NCBI GenBank assembly: GCA_963747775.1
Contig: CAVVGT010000009.1
Location: forward strand, 310,001 to 374,000
Direction: 5' to 3'
Length of the DNA: 64,000 nt
From: JAGVSZ01 sp963747775
GTDB lineage: Bacteria > Pseudomonadota > Gammaproteobacteria > Burkholderiales > SG8-39
Each line of letters opens with the position of its first letter. Position 1 is the stretch's first letter. The notes under the pieces were generated by a model, which was given only the letters and a program-made list of their open reading frames with translations, did not search any database and was not told where the DNA came from. Shown in pieces: positions 38,001 through 46,991 of this stretch. The position numbers were made by a program, and so were the translations under genes.

Positions 38001-40661
38001 GAGCCAGTCCCGGCCGCAGATCGGCGGCGGACCCCGCGCGCGGCGCCGTGTTCGTGCTGCGCGCCGATCTCATTTCGGCGGAGACACGCGCCCTGCTGCT
38101 CTCCATGGCCCGGGCCGTGCTGCGTGGGACGACGCGGAACGCTGTCGGAGCAGCTCAACCGTCTCCAGGCAAGACGACACCGGCAGCGGCGCTCGCCGCC
38201 CGGGCGCGTGCCGCCCGCAGGCCTGCCGCAGACCGTTCCGGTGCCGCCGGACCTCGAGTTCTTCAACGGGCTCGGCGGATTCGCCGCGGACGGACGCGAG
38301 TATGTGACGATCCTCGGCGCCGGGCGGTCGATACCGGCCCCGTGGATCAATGTCATCGCCAATCCTCGTTCGGCTTTCAGGTCGCGGTCGAGGGCAGCGG
38401 CTACACCTGGTCGCTCAGCAGTCGCGAGAACCAGCTGACGCCCTGGTCGAACGACCCCGTCACCGATCGGCCGGGCGAGGTCATCTATCTGCGCGACGAG
38501 GAGACCGGCGAGCTGTGGGGGCCGACGGCCCTGCCGATCCGTGACGAGGCCGCGCCCTATATCGCCCGGCACGGCCAGGGCTACAGCCGGTTCGAGCACA
38601 CCGCGCACGGCATCGCGCTCGATCTCCTCCAGTACGTGCCGCTCGATGATCCGATCAAGATCTCGCGGCTGACGATCCGCAACACGTCGGGGCGAACCCG
38701 GCGGCTTTCGGTCACGGCCTATGTGGAGTGGGTGCTCGGCCCGTCCCGCAGCGCGTCCGCACTCTCGGTCGTGACGGAGATCGATCCGGAGACCGGCGCG
38801 ATGTTCGCGCGCAACCCCTGGAACACGACGTTCGGCTCGCGCGTCGCCTTTGCGGATCTGGGCGGACGACAGACCGCCTGGACCGGCGACCGGCGGGAAT
38901 TCCTGGGGCGCAATGGCACGCTCGACAACCCGGCCGCGCTTGCCGGGGACACGCCCCTCTCGCAGCGGGTCGGTGCCGGCCTCGATCCCTGCGGCGCTCT
39001 GCAAGCCCCGGTCGAGCTCAAGCCGGGCGCGCACGGTGGAAATCGTCTTCTTCCTCGGCGAGGCGGCGACGGCGGCCGATGCGCAATCCCTGATCGCTCG
39101 CTACCGGGCGGCCGATCTCGATGCGGTCCTGCGCGAGGTCGTCGCGTATTGGGACGATGTGCTCGGCACGGTCCAGGTGAAAACGCCGGACCGGTCGATG
39201 GACATCATGCTGAATCGCTGGCTGCTCTATCAGACGCTCGCCTGCCGCGTGTGGGCGCGAGCGGCGTTCTATCAGGCGAGCGGCGCTTACGGTTTCCGCG
39301 ATCAGCTCCAGGACGGCATGGCGCTCGCCCTGTCGCGACCGGCGCTGACGCGCGAGCATCTCCTGCGCGCCGCGGCCCGGCAGTTCGTCGAAGGCGATGT
39401 CCAGCACTGGTGGCTGCCGCCGTCCGGCCAGGGCGTGCGCACACGCATTTCCGACGATCGGGTATGGCTCGCCTATGCCGCCGCGCACTATGTCGGGACC
39501 ACCGGCGACTTCGCGGTGCTGGACGAGCCCGTTCCATTCCTCGAAGGCCAGGCGCTGCGGCCCGGCGAGCACGATGCCTACTTCCAGCCCATGATCGCGG
39601 ACGAGAGCGCGTCCCTCTTCGAGCACTGCGCGCGCGGGCTCGATCAGAGTCTCGGCGTCGGCGAACACGGCTTGCCGTTGATCGGCACGGGCGACTGGAA
39701 CGACGGCATGAACCGGGTCGGCGAGCAGGGCAAAGGCGAGAGCGTCTGGCTCGGCTGGTTCCTGCACGCGACGCTCGCGGCGTTCGCGCCGCTGGCGAAG
39801 GCGCGCGGCGAAGAGGCGCGCGCCGCGCAGTGGCTCGCGCACGCGGCTGCGCTGCGAACCGCGCTCGAGCGCGACGGCTGGGACGGCGACTGGTACCGGC
39901 GCGGCTATTTCGACGACGGCACGCCGCTCGGCTCGTCCACGAGCGACGAATGCCGGATCGACTCGATCGCGCAATCCTGGAGCGTGATCTCCGGGGCGGC
40001 GGATCCGGCGCGTGCCGTGCGTGCCATGGCTGCCGTGGACGAGCAGCTCATTCGCCGCGGCGAAGGTCTGGCGTTGCTGTTCACGCCGCCGTTCGATCGC
40101 ACGCCGCTCGATCCCGGATACATCAAAGGCTATCCGCCCGGCATCCGGGAAAACGGCGGCCAGTACACCCATGCCGCCGCGTGGTCGGTGATCGCATTCG
40201 CCGCGCTCGGCGACGGCGACAAGTCCGCCGAGTTGTTCTCGCTCCTGAATCCGATCAACCACACGAGCACGCGGGCCGACGTGCAGCGCTACAAGGTCGA
40301 GCCCTACGTCGTCGCCGCCGATGTCTATTCGGTCGCGCCGCACGTCGGGCGCGGCGGATGGACCTGGTACACGGGCTCGGCCGGATGGCTGTACCGGGCC
40401 GGGCTCGAAGCGATCCTCGGCTTTCGCCTGCAGGGCGCGTTCCTGTCCCTGGCGCCCTGCATCCCGAGAGCGTGGCCGCGCTTCGAGATCGTCTTCAAGT
40501 ATCGCTCCGCGCGCTACGAGATCGCGGTCGAGAATCCCAACGGGGTCAACCGTGGCGTCGCGCACGCCGAGCTGGACGGCAAGACGCTGACCGATGGCGC
40601 GACGCGAGTTCCGCTCGTGGATGACGGTCAAGTCCACAAGGTACGCGTGATTCTCGGGTAG
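32062..40661 (+). pseudogene. cyclic beta-1,2-glucan synthase (NdvB/ChvB type), about 2,850 codons with many frame breaks
   Basis: Recognisable segments in order: an N-terminal domain (PWDNEESIREELFSIERL, about 32110), membrane helices near 33.4 kb, a GT84 transferase with YVITLDADTRMP (DxD) and QHRWARGDW (QxxRW) at 33.96-34.45 kb, more helices, a glucoamylase-like domain (NFQEDPKPAVAHRTSPTNLGLYLLS; WGISESAYN), and GH94 phosphorylase-like domains ending in TGDWNDGMNRVGEQGKGESVWLG and the stop at 40661. The product makes periplasmic cyclic glucan for osmoadaptation. At least a dozen indels interrupt it (about 32.74, 33.29, 33.71, 33.93, 34.75, 35.51, 35.69, 35.92, 36.65, 38.03, 38.36, 39.03 kb). 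The true start is uncertain; coding homology begins before the first in-frame ATG at 32215. Confidence 0.85.
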
Positions 40662-40819
40662 GACCTGCTCGTCCAGCGATCGGCCTTCCCGCCATGCCTT
40701 GCCCCGGCGGCGCGTCGCGCGGAACATACGGCACTAAGCCAGAATGAAAGGCGATGCGCGTGCCTGCAGGGGCAACCCGATTTCCCGGCGCGCCCGCGTC
40801 CGATACTGAGGACTACGCG

Positions 40820-41692
40820 ATGAAGACCTTTCACATCGACTGCGAACTCGACTATGACGTCCCTCAGCAGTCGCTATTCGTGTTCAATCTCGGCGTCCCG
40901 TCCACGCCGGCTCAACGCGTCGTTGCCGAAACCGTCTCGACCACGCCGGCCAACCCGCTGGACGAGTTTCGCGACGAGAGCGGGCGCAACCGCTTCTTCC
41001 GGGTCGATGTTCCCCCGGGGCAATTCAATATCCGCTATCTCGCGACGGTTGAAGTGCAGGCGCCCGACTGCGACACGTCCGCGCGCGAGACGCCGCTCGC
41101 GAAGGTGCCGGGAGAGGTGCTCTCCTACGTTCAGGGAAGTCGTTATTGCGAAGTCGAAGCGCTCTACGACTTCGCCGTCCGGACGTTCGGGAGCATGCCG
41201 CCCGGATATCAGCGCGTGCAATCGATCTGCCACTGGGTCAAGGAAAACGTCGATTACCGGCTAGGATCGTCGACGACGACCTACAGCGCGCGCGACGTGC
41301 TGGCCAACCGCGCCGGAGTCTGTCGCGACTTCGCCCATCTCGTCATTGCCCTGTGCCGTGCACTGAACATCCCCGCAAGATTCGTCACTGCGTATACCAA
41401 GTACGAGGAGCCACCCCAGGACTTTCACGCGGTGGTCGAGGCATTCCTCGGCGATCGATGGTGCCTCTTCGACCCGACTGAACTGGCTTCGATCTCCGAT
41501 CTGGTCCGGCTCGGAACCGGGCGTGATGCTTCGGACGTGCCCTTTGCAACGTTCTTCGGTACCGCCCGCCTCAGGCGTCTCAGCCCTCTGGTGGAGCCGG
41601 CGAGCGGAGACGAGACGCTCGTCTCCCTGCAAACCGCGAATTCTGGAATCCTGCTGACACCGGAAGCGTTGCGCACCGAACGCGCACTTTAG
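40820..41692 (+). CDS. transglutaminase-like cysteine protease/amidase domain protein
   Basis: A 290-residue protein starting MKTFHIDCEL. An N-terminal beta domain is followed by a transglutaminase core with the catalytic triad Cys in RAGVCRDFAHL, His in DFHAVVEAFL and Asp in CLFDPTEL. No signal peptide is seen. Bacterial members act as proteases or amidases and often sit beside peptide-modifying genes; nothing nearby fixes the substrate. It follows the glucan synthase by 158 bp. Confidence 0.85.
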   Translation: MKTFHIDCELDYDVPQQSLFVFNLGVPSTPAQRVVAETVSTTPANPLDEFRDESGRNRFFRVDVPPGQFNIRYLATVEVQAPDCDTSARETPLAKVPGEVLSYVQGSRYCEVEALYDFAVRTFGSMPPGYQRVQSICHWVKENVDYRLGSSTTTYSARDVLANRAGVCRDFAHLVIALCRALNIPARFVTAYTKYEEPPQDFHAVVEAFLGDRWCLFDPTELASISDLVRLGTGRDASDVPFATFFGTARLRRLSPLVEPASGDETLVSLQTANSGILLTPEALRTERAL

Positions 41693-41785
41693 GCGATCTC
41701 TGCACAAGTCCCCGATGGGCGGGCGGCGCGAGCGAGGCGTCGTGGCATTGCCGTCGGATCGAGGTAGCCGCCTGTTCAACACACC

Positions 41786-42460
41786 CTAGATCACGCTCGC
41801 AATGATGTTGATGCTGAGCGCGAGCACCGCAATGTTGAACATGAACGCAAGGACGCCGTGGATCGTCGTCAGCCGCCGCATGCTGCGCGAGGCCACCGCG
41901 ACATCCGACACCTGCGAGGTCATTCCGACCACGAACGCGTAGTACGCGAAATCGAGGTAGTCGGGCTCGCGGCCGCCCGGAAACTGCAGGGAGGCGGCGG
42001 CCGCGGGCTGACCGTGCGGGCCGGCGTAGTAGCGGTGGGCGTAGTGGAACGCGAACACCGTCTGGATCAGCAGCCACGACGAGACCAGCGCGGTGATGGT
42101 CAACATGAGGTGCCAGGTACGGGCCCAGAACGGGAGGTCCCGGATGGTGCCGGCGACGAACCCGATGGCGACGATGCTGGCGCATGCCGCACCCACCACG
42201 AACAGAAAAATGACGTAGCCGCTCTGATCCTGGCTCAGCGCATGGTCACGCGTGGCCCGCGCGTCGGTCCGCCCGATGAGCATCCACGCGAGACCGAGGT
42301 AGGCCAGCGCGCCGAGATCCCAGCTCGCGACGGCGCGCGTGTGCCACGAGATCGAGGCCGGCTGCACGACGAACGCGACGACGGCCACGACCAACGCGAT
42401 TCCCAGGCGTCCCTTTGCCCCGAAACGGGCGATCCACGACGAATTGCTCAGATCACCCAT
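41786..42460 (-). CDS. DUF1345 integral membrane protein
   Basis: A 224-residue protein with about five hydrophobic helices. The family's conserved motif PDYLDFAYYAFVVGMTSQVSD and the C-terminal HGVLAFMFN are present. The function of DUF1345 proteins is unknown. It is convergent with the transglutaminase-like gene and has no obvious operon partner. Confidence 0.88.
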   Translation of the reverse strand: MGDLSNSSWIARFGAKGRLGIALVVAVVAFVVQPASISWHTRAVASWDLGALAYLGLAWMLIGRTDARATRDHALSQDQSGYVIFLFVVGAACASIVAIGFVAGTIRDLPFWARTWHLMLTITALVSSWLLIQTVFAFHYAHRYYAGPHGQPAAAASLQFPGGREPDYLDFAYYAFVVGMTSQVSDVAVASRSMRRLTTIHGVLAFMFNIAVLALSINIIASVI

Positions 42461-42703
42461 GCGTGCTCCCGATCCAGGCTGCGATAGCGTACAGACAGAC
42501 CTCGACTAGAGAGAGGAAATTGACGGTTAATACCCCGTACGTGCCCGAGGTGCCCGAGTAGACAGGTACGTACGTCAGGCGTAATCTCGCGAACGATCTC
42601 ACCCGCCGCAACTGAGTCAGCGCATAGTTGGACGCGCCGCGGACCTCGGTACTTCGGGCGATGTGTTGTGCGAGTGCTGGCGATGCTATAGGAGCAACTA
42701 GGA

Positions 42704-43168
42704 ATGAAACTGAAGCTACTAGCCCCTCTGCTTGCCATCGCGTTCCTTGCGTTGTCCTTGTCAGGCTGCAATAAAGAGCCAGCGCCCAAAGCTTCTGCGC
42801 CTAAGGCTCCTACAGTCATGAAGTTTGACGAAGCAGCCCTCTTTGAGTTCGACAAGGCAGACCTGAAGCCCGAGGGAAAAGAACAAATTAACGCATACCG
42901 CGAAAAGGCGAAAGCCGATTTGAGCAGTGCCGAGAAGGTAAGAGTCGTCGGCTACACCGACAACACCGGTACTGCAGAGCACAACTCGAAGCTGTCGAAA
43001 CAGCGTGCGGAAGTGGTTCGCGACTACCTGGTCAGCATTGGAGTCGACCCCAAGAAGTTGGAAGCCATCGGGGCGGCCGACGCTAACCCGATCGCTGACA
43101 ACAGTACGAAGGAAGGTCAAGCGAAGAACCGCCGTGTGGAGATTGAAGTGACTGGGTTAGGAAAGTGA
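42704..43168 (+). CDS. OmpA-family peptidoglycan-binding lipoprotein
   Basis: A 154-residue lipoprotein with lipobox LSGC (signal MKLKLLAPLLAIAFLALSLSGC). The C-terminal OmpA-like domain is clear: VVGYTDNTGTAEHNSKLSKQRAEVVRDYL and KNRRVEIEV, which bind diaminopimelate of peptidoglycan. AGGAGCAACTAGGA precedes the ATG. It is lysine-rich and its codon use is less GC-rich than its neighbours, which may reflect different ancestry. It opens the stress island. Confidence 0.9.
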   Translation: MKLKLLAPLLAIAFLALSLSGCNKEPAPKASAPKAPTVMKFDEAALFEFDKADLKPEGKEQINAYREKAKADLSSAEKVRVVGYTDNTGTAEHNSKLSKQRAEVVRDYLVSIGVDPKKLEAIGAADANPIADNSTKEGQAKNRRVEIEVTGLGK

Positions 43169-43354
43169 GGATGCTTGCCGGCGTGAGCTTGCACTGGGAC
43201 ACAGCTTCTGGCCGGACTGCGGCGGATCGTCAAGTTCGCCGAGAGCGGCAGTTGGAAATCTGAGCGGCAACGTACGGGAGCCTGCCGCGCACGTCGGGCT
43301 ACTACCCTGATTTGCTTCGGCTGACACTTGCGCCCGCGATCGCCGTGGCCTCGA

Positions 43355-44029
43355 TCACTTCGTCGCTTCAAGAACCAGGCCACCGTCGGTCTCCCAGTCC
43401 TGCTCGGCGGAATGGTCGGAACGCTCGAACCGGCGGGCAGCCTCCTGCCAGTTCACAACCGACCACCAGTCCTTCAGATAGTCGGCGCGTCGGTTCTCAT
43501 GCTTCAGGTAGTAGGCATGCTCCCAGACGTCGTTCACCAGCAGCGGAAAGTGGCCCTGCATCAGGGGATTGTCGTGGCCGGGGGTGGTGATCACCTGGAG
43601 CCCGCCGCCGTCCTGCTGCGCCCTCACGAGCCAAACCCACCCTGACCCGAACACTTTCTCGCCCGCTGCGTCGAACTGCGCCTTGAACTGCTCAAGACTG
43701 CCAAAGTCAAGCTTGATCGCGTCGGCAAGCGGGCCCGCCGGCGTGCCGCCCCCTTCCGGAGACATGGCCCGCCAGAACAGTCTGTGGTTCACGTGTCCAC
43801 CCGCGTTGTTGCGGACGGCTGTGCGGATCTTCTCCGGCACCTTGTTCAGGTTCAGCAACAGCCATGACGCCGTGCGCTCGTGCAGTTCCGGGAATGGTTC
43901 CAACGCTGCATTCAAGTTCGTCACATACGACGCATGATGCTGGTCGTGATGCAGCGTCATGGTGTGCGCGTCGATATGCGGCTCCAGCGCCGCATAGCCA
44001 TACGGCAAGGGTGGAAGTAGATGTTTCAT
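43355..44029 (-). CDS. superoxide dismutase (Fe/Mn family)
   Basis: A 224-residue SOD converting superoxide to peroxide and oxygen. Metal ligands are His27 (TLHHDQHH), the His of NAGGHVNHRLFW and Asp/His of VNDVWEHAYYLKH. GSGWVWLV is the usual core motif. GGH-x-NH rather than GGAxNH, with the GG-L---TTPGHDNP segment, favours Mn or cambialistic use, but this is only a tendency. No signal peptide, so cytosolic. It lies in the stress island. Confidence 0.92.
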   Translation of the reverse strand: MKHLLPPLPYGYAALEPHIDAHTMTLHHDQHHASYVTNLNAALEPFPELHERTASWLLLNLNKVPEKIRTAVRNNAGGHVNHRLFWRAMSPEGGGTPAGPLADAIKLDFGSLEQFKAQFDAAGEKVFGSGWVWLVRAQQDGGGLQVITTPGHDNPLMQGHFPLLVNDVWEHAYYLKHENRRADYLKDWWSVVNWQEAARRFERSDHSAEQDWETDGGLVLEATK

Positions 44030-44049
44030 CTGATGGCCCTCCTGGCTCT

Positions 44050-44077
44050 ACGCCGCGCTAGTCGCCGTGCGCGGCGT
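44050..44077 (-). terminator. hairpin after the SlyB-like gene
   Basis: A perfect 9-bp stem (44050-44058 with 44069-44077, loop 10 nt) starts within the stop codon of the minus-strand gene and precedes the SOD start. No T-run follows. Confidence 0.4.
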
Positions 44078-44499
44078 CAATCAATGACCATGACCCGCGC
44101 CCCCGATCGCCACGTCCGCGGAGTAGCCTCGTTGTATACACGCGTCGACCCGTCCTGAAAGCGAATGGTGAACTCGTAGCTCCTGGTCGATTGCGCCGCT
44201 TGTTCACCGCGCGTGTCGATTTCCCGCACCAACTCAACCACGCCGCACCCCGCGCACGCGGTTCGGGTTGGCGCGTCGCTCGCCACAGCCGCTGAAGCCC
44301 TATCTTCTCCTGCACTGGCGGGCTGGACCGACGTCGGCGACCGCTCAGTAAGCGTGTAGCCGGCATTGGGGTTCCCAATTGCGGTCGGCACCCACGCCGT
44401 GAACGCCGAAATTCCCGCCGCGCACAACAGGGTTGTCGCGACACTTGCGATCCAGATCGGCAAGTGCGGAGACCGATCGACTTGCGTTCGCTTGTTCAC
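44077..44499 (-). CDS. membrane-anchored SlyB/glycine-zipper-lipoprotein-like C-terminal domain protein
   Basis: A 140-residue protein with one N-terminal membrane helix (WIASVATTLLCAAGISAFTAW). A linker is followed by a beta-rich C-terminal domain: CAGCGVVELVREIDTRGE...YEFTIRFQDGSTRVYNEATPRTWRSGARVMVID. This tail is like the end of SlyB/Pcp-type lipoproteins, but the glycine-zipper segment is missing. It may be a periplasmic envelope-stress protein. Confidence 0.6.
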   Translation of the reverse strand: MNKRTQVDRSPHLPIWIASVATTLLCAAGISAFTAWVPTAIGNPNAGYTLTERSPTSVQPASAGEDRASAAVASDAPTRTACAGCGVVELVREIDTRGEQAAQSTRSYEFTIRFQDGSTRVYNEATPRTWRSGARVMVID

Positions 44500-44698
44500 G
44501 TCCTTACGGCCTGGCTGTTTCTAACGACGGTCTTGCCGATATCGTCTTCACCGGTGGCCGACCCGCGCAGAGGTAGACAAGATGATCTCCTGCTGTAGCC
44601 GGTTACTCGAGCCGCGTCTCACTCATGACCGTTCTCACGCCCTTCCTGTATCGAGAGGGAGGTGCGACCCGACCGCGATCTCCGGCCAGAAGCCCGCG

Positions 44699-44857
44699 TC
44701 ACATATAGCCGGCGGCCAGCATGACGACCACCACTACCGCCAAGAGCCCGACAATTCCGCTCGGTCCGTAACCCCATCCCTTGCTGTGTGGCCAGTTCGG
44801 AATTACACCGAGCAGGGCGAGAATCAGGACAATCAAGAGCACCGTTCCTAATGTCAT
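44699..44857 (-). CDS. DUF3309 tiny membrane protein
   Basis: A 52-residue protein from the ATG at 44857 behind AAGGAGA. It is two hydrophobic helices separated by PNWPHSKGWGYGPSG, the DUF3309 pattern. Function unknown. A CRP-geometry palindrome lies 97 bp upstream, with a GACACT -10-like element at the distance expected for activation from -41. Confidence 0.82.
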   Translation of the reverse strand: MTLGTVLLIVLILALLGVIPNWPHSKGWGYGPSGIVGLLAVVVVVMLAAGYM

Positions 44858-44953
44858 TGCGTTTCTCCTTGTACTGCCGTCCACGATCCCGGCACACCAC
44901 CATCGCGGGAAGGGCGGATCGTTGTGGCAAGTGTCCTCTCTCAGATTCAGACC

Positions 44954-44975
44954 CTCTGTGCGCTGGCGTACCCAG
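44954..44975 (-). promoter_or_regulatory. Crp/Fnr-type box upstream of the DUF3309 gene
   Basis: CTCTGTGCGC-TG-GCGTACCCAG: perfect left arm, 7 of 10 in the right arm relative to the 47.57-kb palindrome. The GACACT hexamer at 44930-44935 (minus strand) is 29.5-34.5 bp from the centre. The remaining gap from 44858 to 45201 holds only this and the next box. Confidence 0.6.
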
Positions 44976-45054
44976 GGCGAGACAACTTTCTGGACTGGCA
45001 GCACGGCGCCATCGAATGGCGGACCGGCGTTTGAGCACACTGAACGGACACGAG

Positions 45055-45076
45055 CTATGTGCGCTGCCAGACGGAC
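45055..45076 (+). promoter_or_regulatory. Crp/Fnr-type box upstream of the gene at 45202
   Basis: CTATGTGCGC-TG-CCAGACGGAC. The right arm is weak (5 of 10), but the flanks closely resemble the box at 46871 (CACGAGCT before and ACGGT after). TAGCGT at 45095-45100 sits at the same distance as the other -10 candidates. Confidence 0.5.
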
Positions 45077-45201
45077 GGTAGAGAGCTTTCCCAATAGCGT
45101 TGCACTGGCAGTGGCCATACGGACGTGGGAAGGCGACGGCGGGAGATCCGCAGTGCGGCCGACCGCCATGAAACGCTGGATTGCAGTCCAAGGATGGTGC
45201 A

Positions 45202-45699
45202 GTGGCCGTCGATTTCGATTCCGAGCTCGGAAAGCTGCTCGACCAGTACGACGAGAAGCGCAGCGCCGTCGCGGCCAGGATGCGTCAAGTCAAGGCCGAC
45301 GAGGTCGCTTTCCTGGACGAGTTCGCGAACCTCAGGCGTTCAGTGGTGCGACCCGTGTTCGAAGCGGCCGGTGAGGTTCTGAAGGCGCGCGGACACGATT
45401 TCAGCATCTCCGAGGACGAGTACGCCTTCGAGAAGGGCGGGAACACGACGGAGGCGAAAATCTCGATTTGCATTTTGCCTGCCGGGCCTGACGGAGCCGC
45501 CCCGCGCCCCGAGCAGTGTCCGTCGCTCGCTTTCGCCACCCGGTACTACAACAGGGTGGTGGAAATCCACAGCACATCCCTGGTTCCCCGGTCGGACGGA
45601 TCAGCAGGTCCGCGCGGGGCGTATCAGCTGGCGCAGATCACCACGGAGCTTGTGAAGAACGAGCTCTTGAAGTTGGTCGCCGAGATCGCGCGGACTTGA
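45202..45699 (+). CDS. conserved hypothetical cytosolic protein
   Basis: About 165 residues from a GTG behind AAGGA; the frame also opens at TTG 45181. The N-terminal half is a long charged helix (LGKLLDQYDEKRSAVAARMRQ; FANLRRSVVRPVFEAAGEVLKARGHDF), likely coiled-coil, and the C-terminal half is mixed. No known domain was recognised. A Crp/Fnr-type box about 137 bp upstream places it in the stress island. Confidence 0.6.
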   Translation: MAVDFDSELGKLLDQYDEKRSAVAARMRQVKADEVAFLDEFANLRRSVVRPVFEAAGEVLKARGHDFSISEDEYAFEKGGNTTEAKISICILPAGPDGAAPRPEQCPSLAFATRYYNRVVEIHSTSLVPRSDGSAGPRGAYQLAQITTELVKNELLKLVAEIART

Positions 45700-45789
45700 T
45701 CAGGAGATGCGACGAACCTCCTCCTCACGCCCAATCGATGATCGGGCCCGGCAGGTTCCGACGGACGAATGAAGTGCCGGGTTCCCTGC

Positions 45790-46155
45790 TTACATTACAA
45801 GCTTGTTCAGTGCCTCGGCGCAGGCCGTGGCGACCTGGCGGTTCGGCTCGGCGGTGCTACCGGGCATCGTTGCCCAACCGCTTTTCCCCACGTAGTCGCC
45901 CTGCTCCCAACTCTTGACCTCTTTCAGCGCCGCAAGCCTCGCCGGCGCGTTGGCGCTTAGTTGAAACTGAGCCACACAAATTGGAGTGAGCGCCGCCAGG
46001 GTCGCCTCATCGGCACGCCCGCCGGCGCGCTTCTCCGCCGTGCTACCGGTCACCCAGCCGCCCCAATTGAATCCGACGATTGCGAGCGAGATCGCACCTG
46101 CCGCCGCGCCCCAGAGGAATGGCTTTGTCTGGGTAGGAAGCTTGGGAATGTTCAT
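45790..46155 (-). CDS. conserved hypothetical membrane-anchored protein
   Basis: A 121-residue protein starting MNIPKLPTQ behind GGAGG. One N-terminal helix (FLWGAAAGAISLAIVGFNWGGWV) anchors a periplasmic domain with two conserved cysteines (TPICVAQFQ and VATACAEAL) and the signature WEQGDYVGKSGWATMPG. It resembles a widespread unnamed proteobacterial family; function unknown. A strong palindromic box lies 84-105 bp upstream. Confidence 0.7.
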   Translation of the reverse strand: MNIPKLPTQTKPFLWGAAAGAISLAIVGFNWGGWVTGSTAEKRAGGRADEATLAALTPICVAQFQLSANAPARLAALKEVKSWEQGDYVGKSGWATMPGSTAEPNRQVATACAEALNKLVM

Positions 46156-46237
46156 GGAACCTCCTTGGTTCGTGGGGGAAGGACTCACCGGAAGAACGCT
46201 TCCGCGTCTTACTTGGTATACGCCGTTCCGCGAGGCG

Positions 46238-46259
46238 TTCTGTGCGCTGTCGCACATAG
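46238..46259 (-). promoter_or_regulatory. Crp/Fnr-type box upstream of the gene at 45790-46155
   Basis: TTCTGTGCGC-TG-TCGCACATAG, 8 of 10 in the right arm. On the minus strand a TATACC -10 (46220-46215) puts the start near 46208, about 40.5 bp from the box centre, as in class II CRP promoters. Confidence 0.65.
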
Positions 46260-46280
46260 GACGCGGTATCGGGAGAAGCG

Positions 46281-46381
46281 GTACGCGGGCTTGCGATGGC
46301 AACTACGTGCTCGAGAGGGAGCCCGATCGCTTGCTCCCCGAACCGCGCCGATCAGAGTTCCCCTGGGTCGCCCTGGCCTGA
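46281..46381 (+). pseudogene. C-terminal remnant of a third Crp/Fnr regulator
   Basis: In one frame this reads TRACDGNYVLEREPDRLLPE and then runs to a TGA at 46379. It aligns without gaps to the end of the regulator at 47631-48359 (ARACECYDVVKRESDRLLPN), with clear nucleotide identity. The rest of the gene is missing, so this is a fragment of a duplicated regulator, sitting directly beside a palindromic box. Confidence 0.55.
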
Positions 46382-46471
46382 ATCGCCCTGGTCGGAGTCG
46401 CGCCAACCCGAGTGGCTCCCGTTGCGCGGAGACTGCCGCGGGAACAGCACCCGGAATGTCGTCCCTTTGCC
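46352..46471 (-). pseudogene. possible histidine-kinase C-terminal remnant
   Basis: On the minus strand the frame GKGTTFRVLFPRQSPRNG... to a TGA at 46352 looks like the end of a HATPase_c domain (G2 box GKGTTFxVxxP). Nothing upstream continues it. The match is short, so this is tentative. Confidence 0.35.
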
Positions 46472-46511
46472 TCGTCTTCGTTGGTGGTGAACGGCTTCGG
46501 CTTCGGCGGAA

Positions 46512-46661
46512 CTACTTCAGGCGAATGTCCCCGAACAGTCCAAGTACCCCCGCGACGATCAGGTAGATCGCGACGATGTAGTTCAGCATCCGGGGCGCGA
46601 TCAGGATGAGAACGCCGGCGAGAAGCGACACCAGGGGAGCAAGGCTCAAGGTAATGTTCAT
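46512..46661 (-). CDS. DUF3096 tiny membrane protein
   Basis: A 49-residue protein of two membrane helices: SLAPLVSLLAGVLILIAPRM and LNYIVAIYLIVAGVLGLFG. The PRMLNYIVAIYLI core is the DUF3096 signature. Function unknown. It belongs to the island of small membrane proteins; a box lies 65-86 bp upstream with a GACAAT -10-like element. Confidence 0.82.
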   Translation of the reverse strand: MNITLSLAPLVSLLAGVLILIAPRMLNYIVAIYLIVAGVLGLFGDIRLK

Positions 46662-46725
46662 GGCGACTTCCTTTGTGCGCTGAAGCTGATCGTGGCGGCG
46701 ATTGTCCTCCCGCCTCCCCGGGAAG

Positions 46726-46747
46726 CTCTGTGCGCCTCCGTACACAC
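46726..46747 (-). promoter_or_regulatory. Crp/Fnr-type box upstream of the DUF3096 gene
   Basis: CTCTGTGCGC-CT-CCGTACACAC: perfect left arm, 6 of 10 right. GACAAT at 46706-46701 (minus strand) implies a start near 46694, about 42 bp from the centre. It is divergent from the 46871 box; the two account for the 330-bp gap 46662-46991. Confidence 0.6.
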
Positions 46748-46870
46748 CACGAGGAATCTTCGCTGTAGTCCTGACGCTCTCTCTCCGCGGCACAACCTCG
46801 GGCCCTCTTCAACGCGCCCTGAGATCGCGTCGAGTGGCTCAAACCGTCCGGCGAACGGCCTAGGCACGAG

Positions 46871-46892
46871 CTTTGTGCGCTGGCAGACAGAC
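46871..46892 (+). promoter_or_regulatory. Crp/Fnr-type box upstream of the lmo0937-like gene
   Basis: CTTTGTGCGC-TG-GCAGACAGAC, 7 of 10 in the right arm. TAGTCT at 46911-46916 implies a start near 46923, 41.5 bp from the centre, the class II position. Confidence 0.62.
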
Positions 46893-46991
46893 GGTGATGG
46901 TTTTCCTCAGTAGTCTGGAGTTGTTCGGGCCAACAACAGGCTTGCGTCGTTCGCGCCGTACCGATGCGCGAACAGAGAAAGGATGATTCCC

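Noticed and set aside
33756..38438. Single plus-strand frame of 1560 codons in the glucan synthase
   Set aside because: Only parts of it are in the true frame; the remainder is Arg/Ala-rich shadow between indels, so it was not called as an independent gene.
42640..42700. TGTTGTGCGAGTGCT near the OmpA lipoprotein start as another Crp/Fnr box
   Set aside because: The arms do not pair and its distance from the TATAGG hexamer does not match the other boxes.
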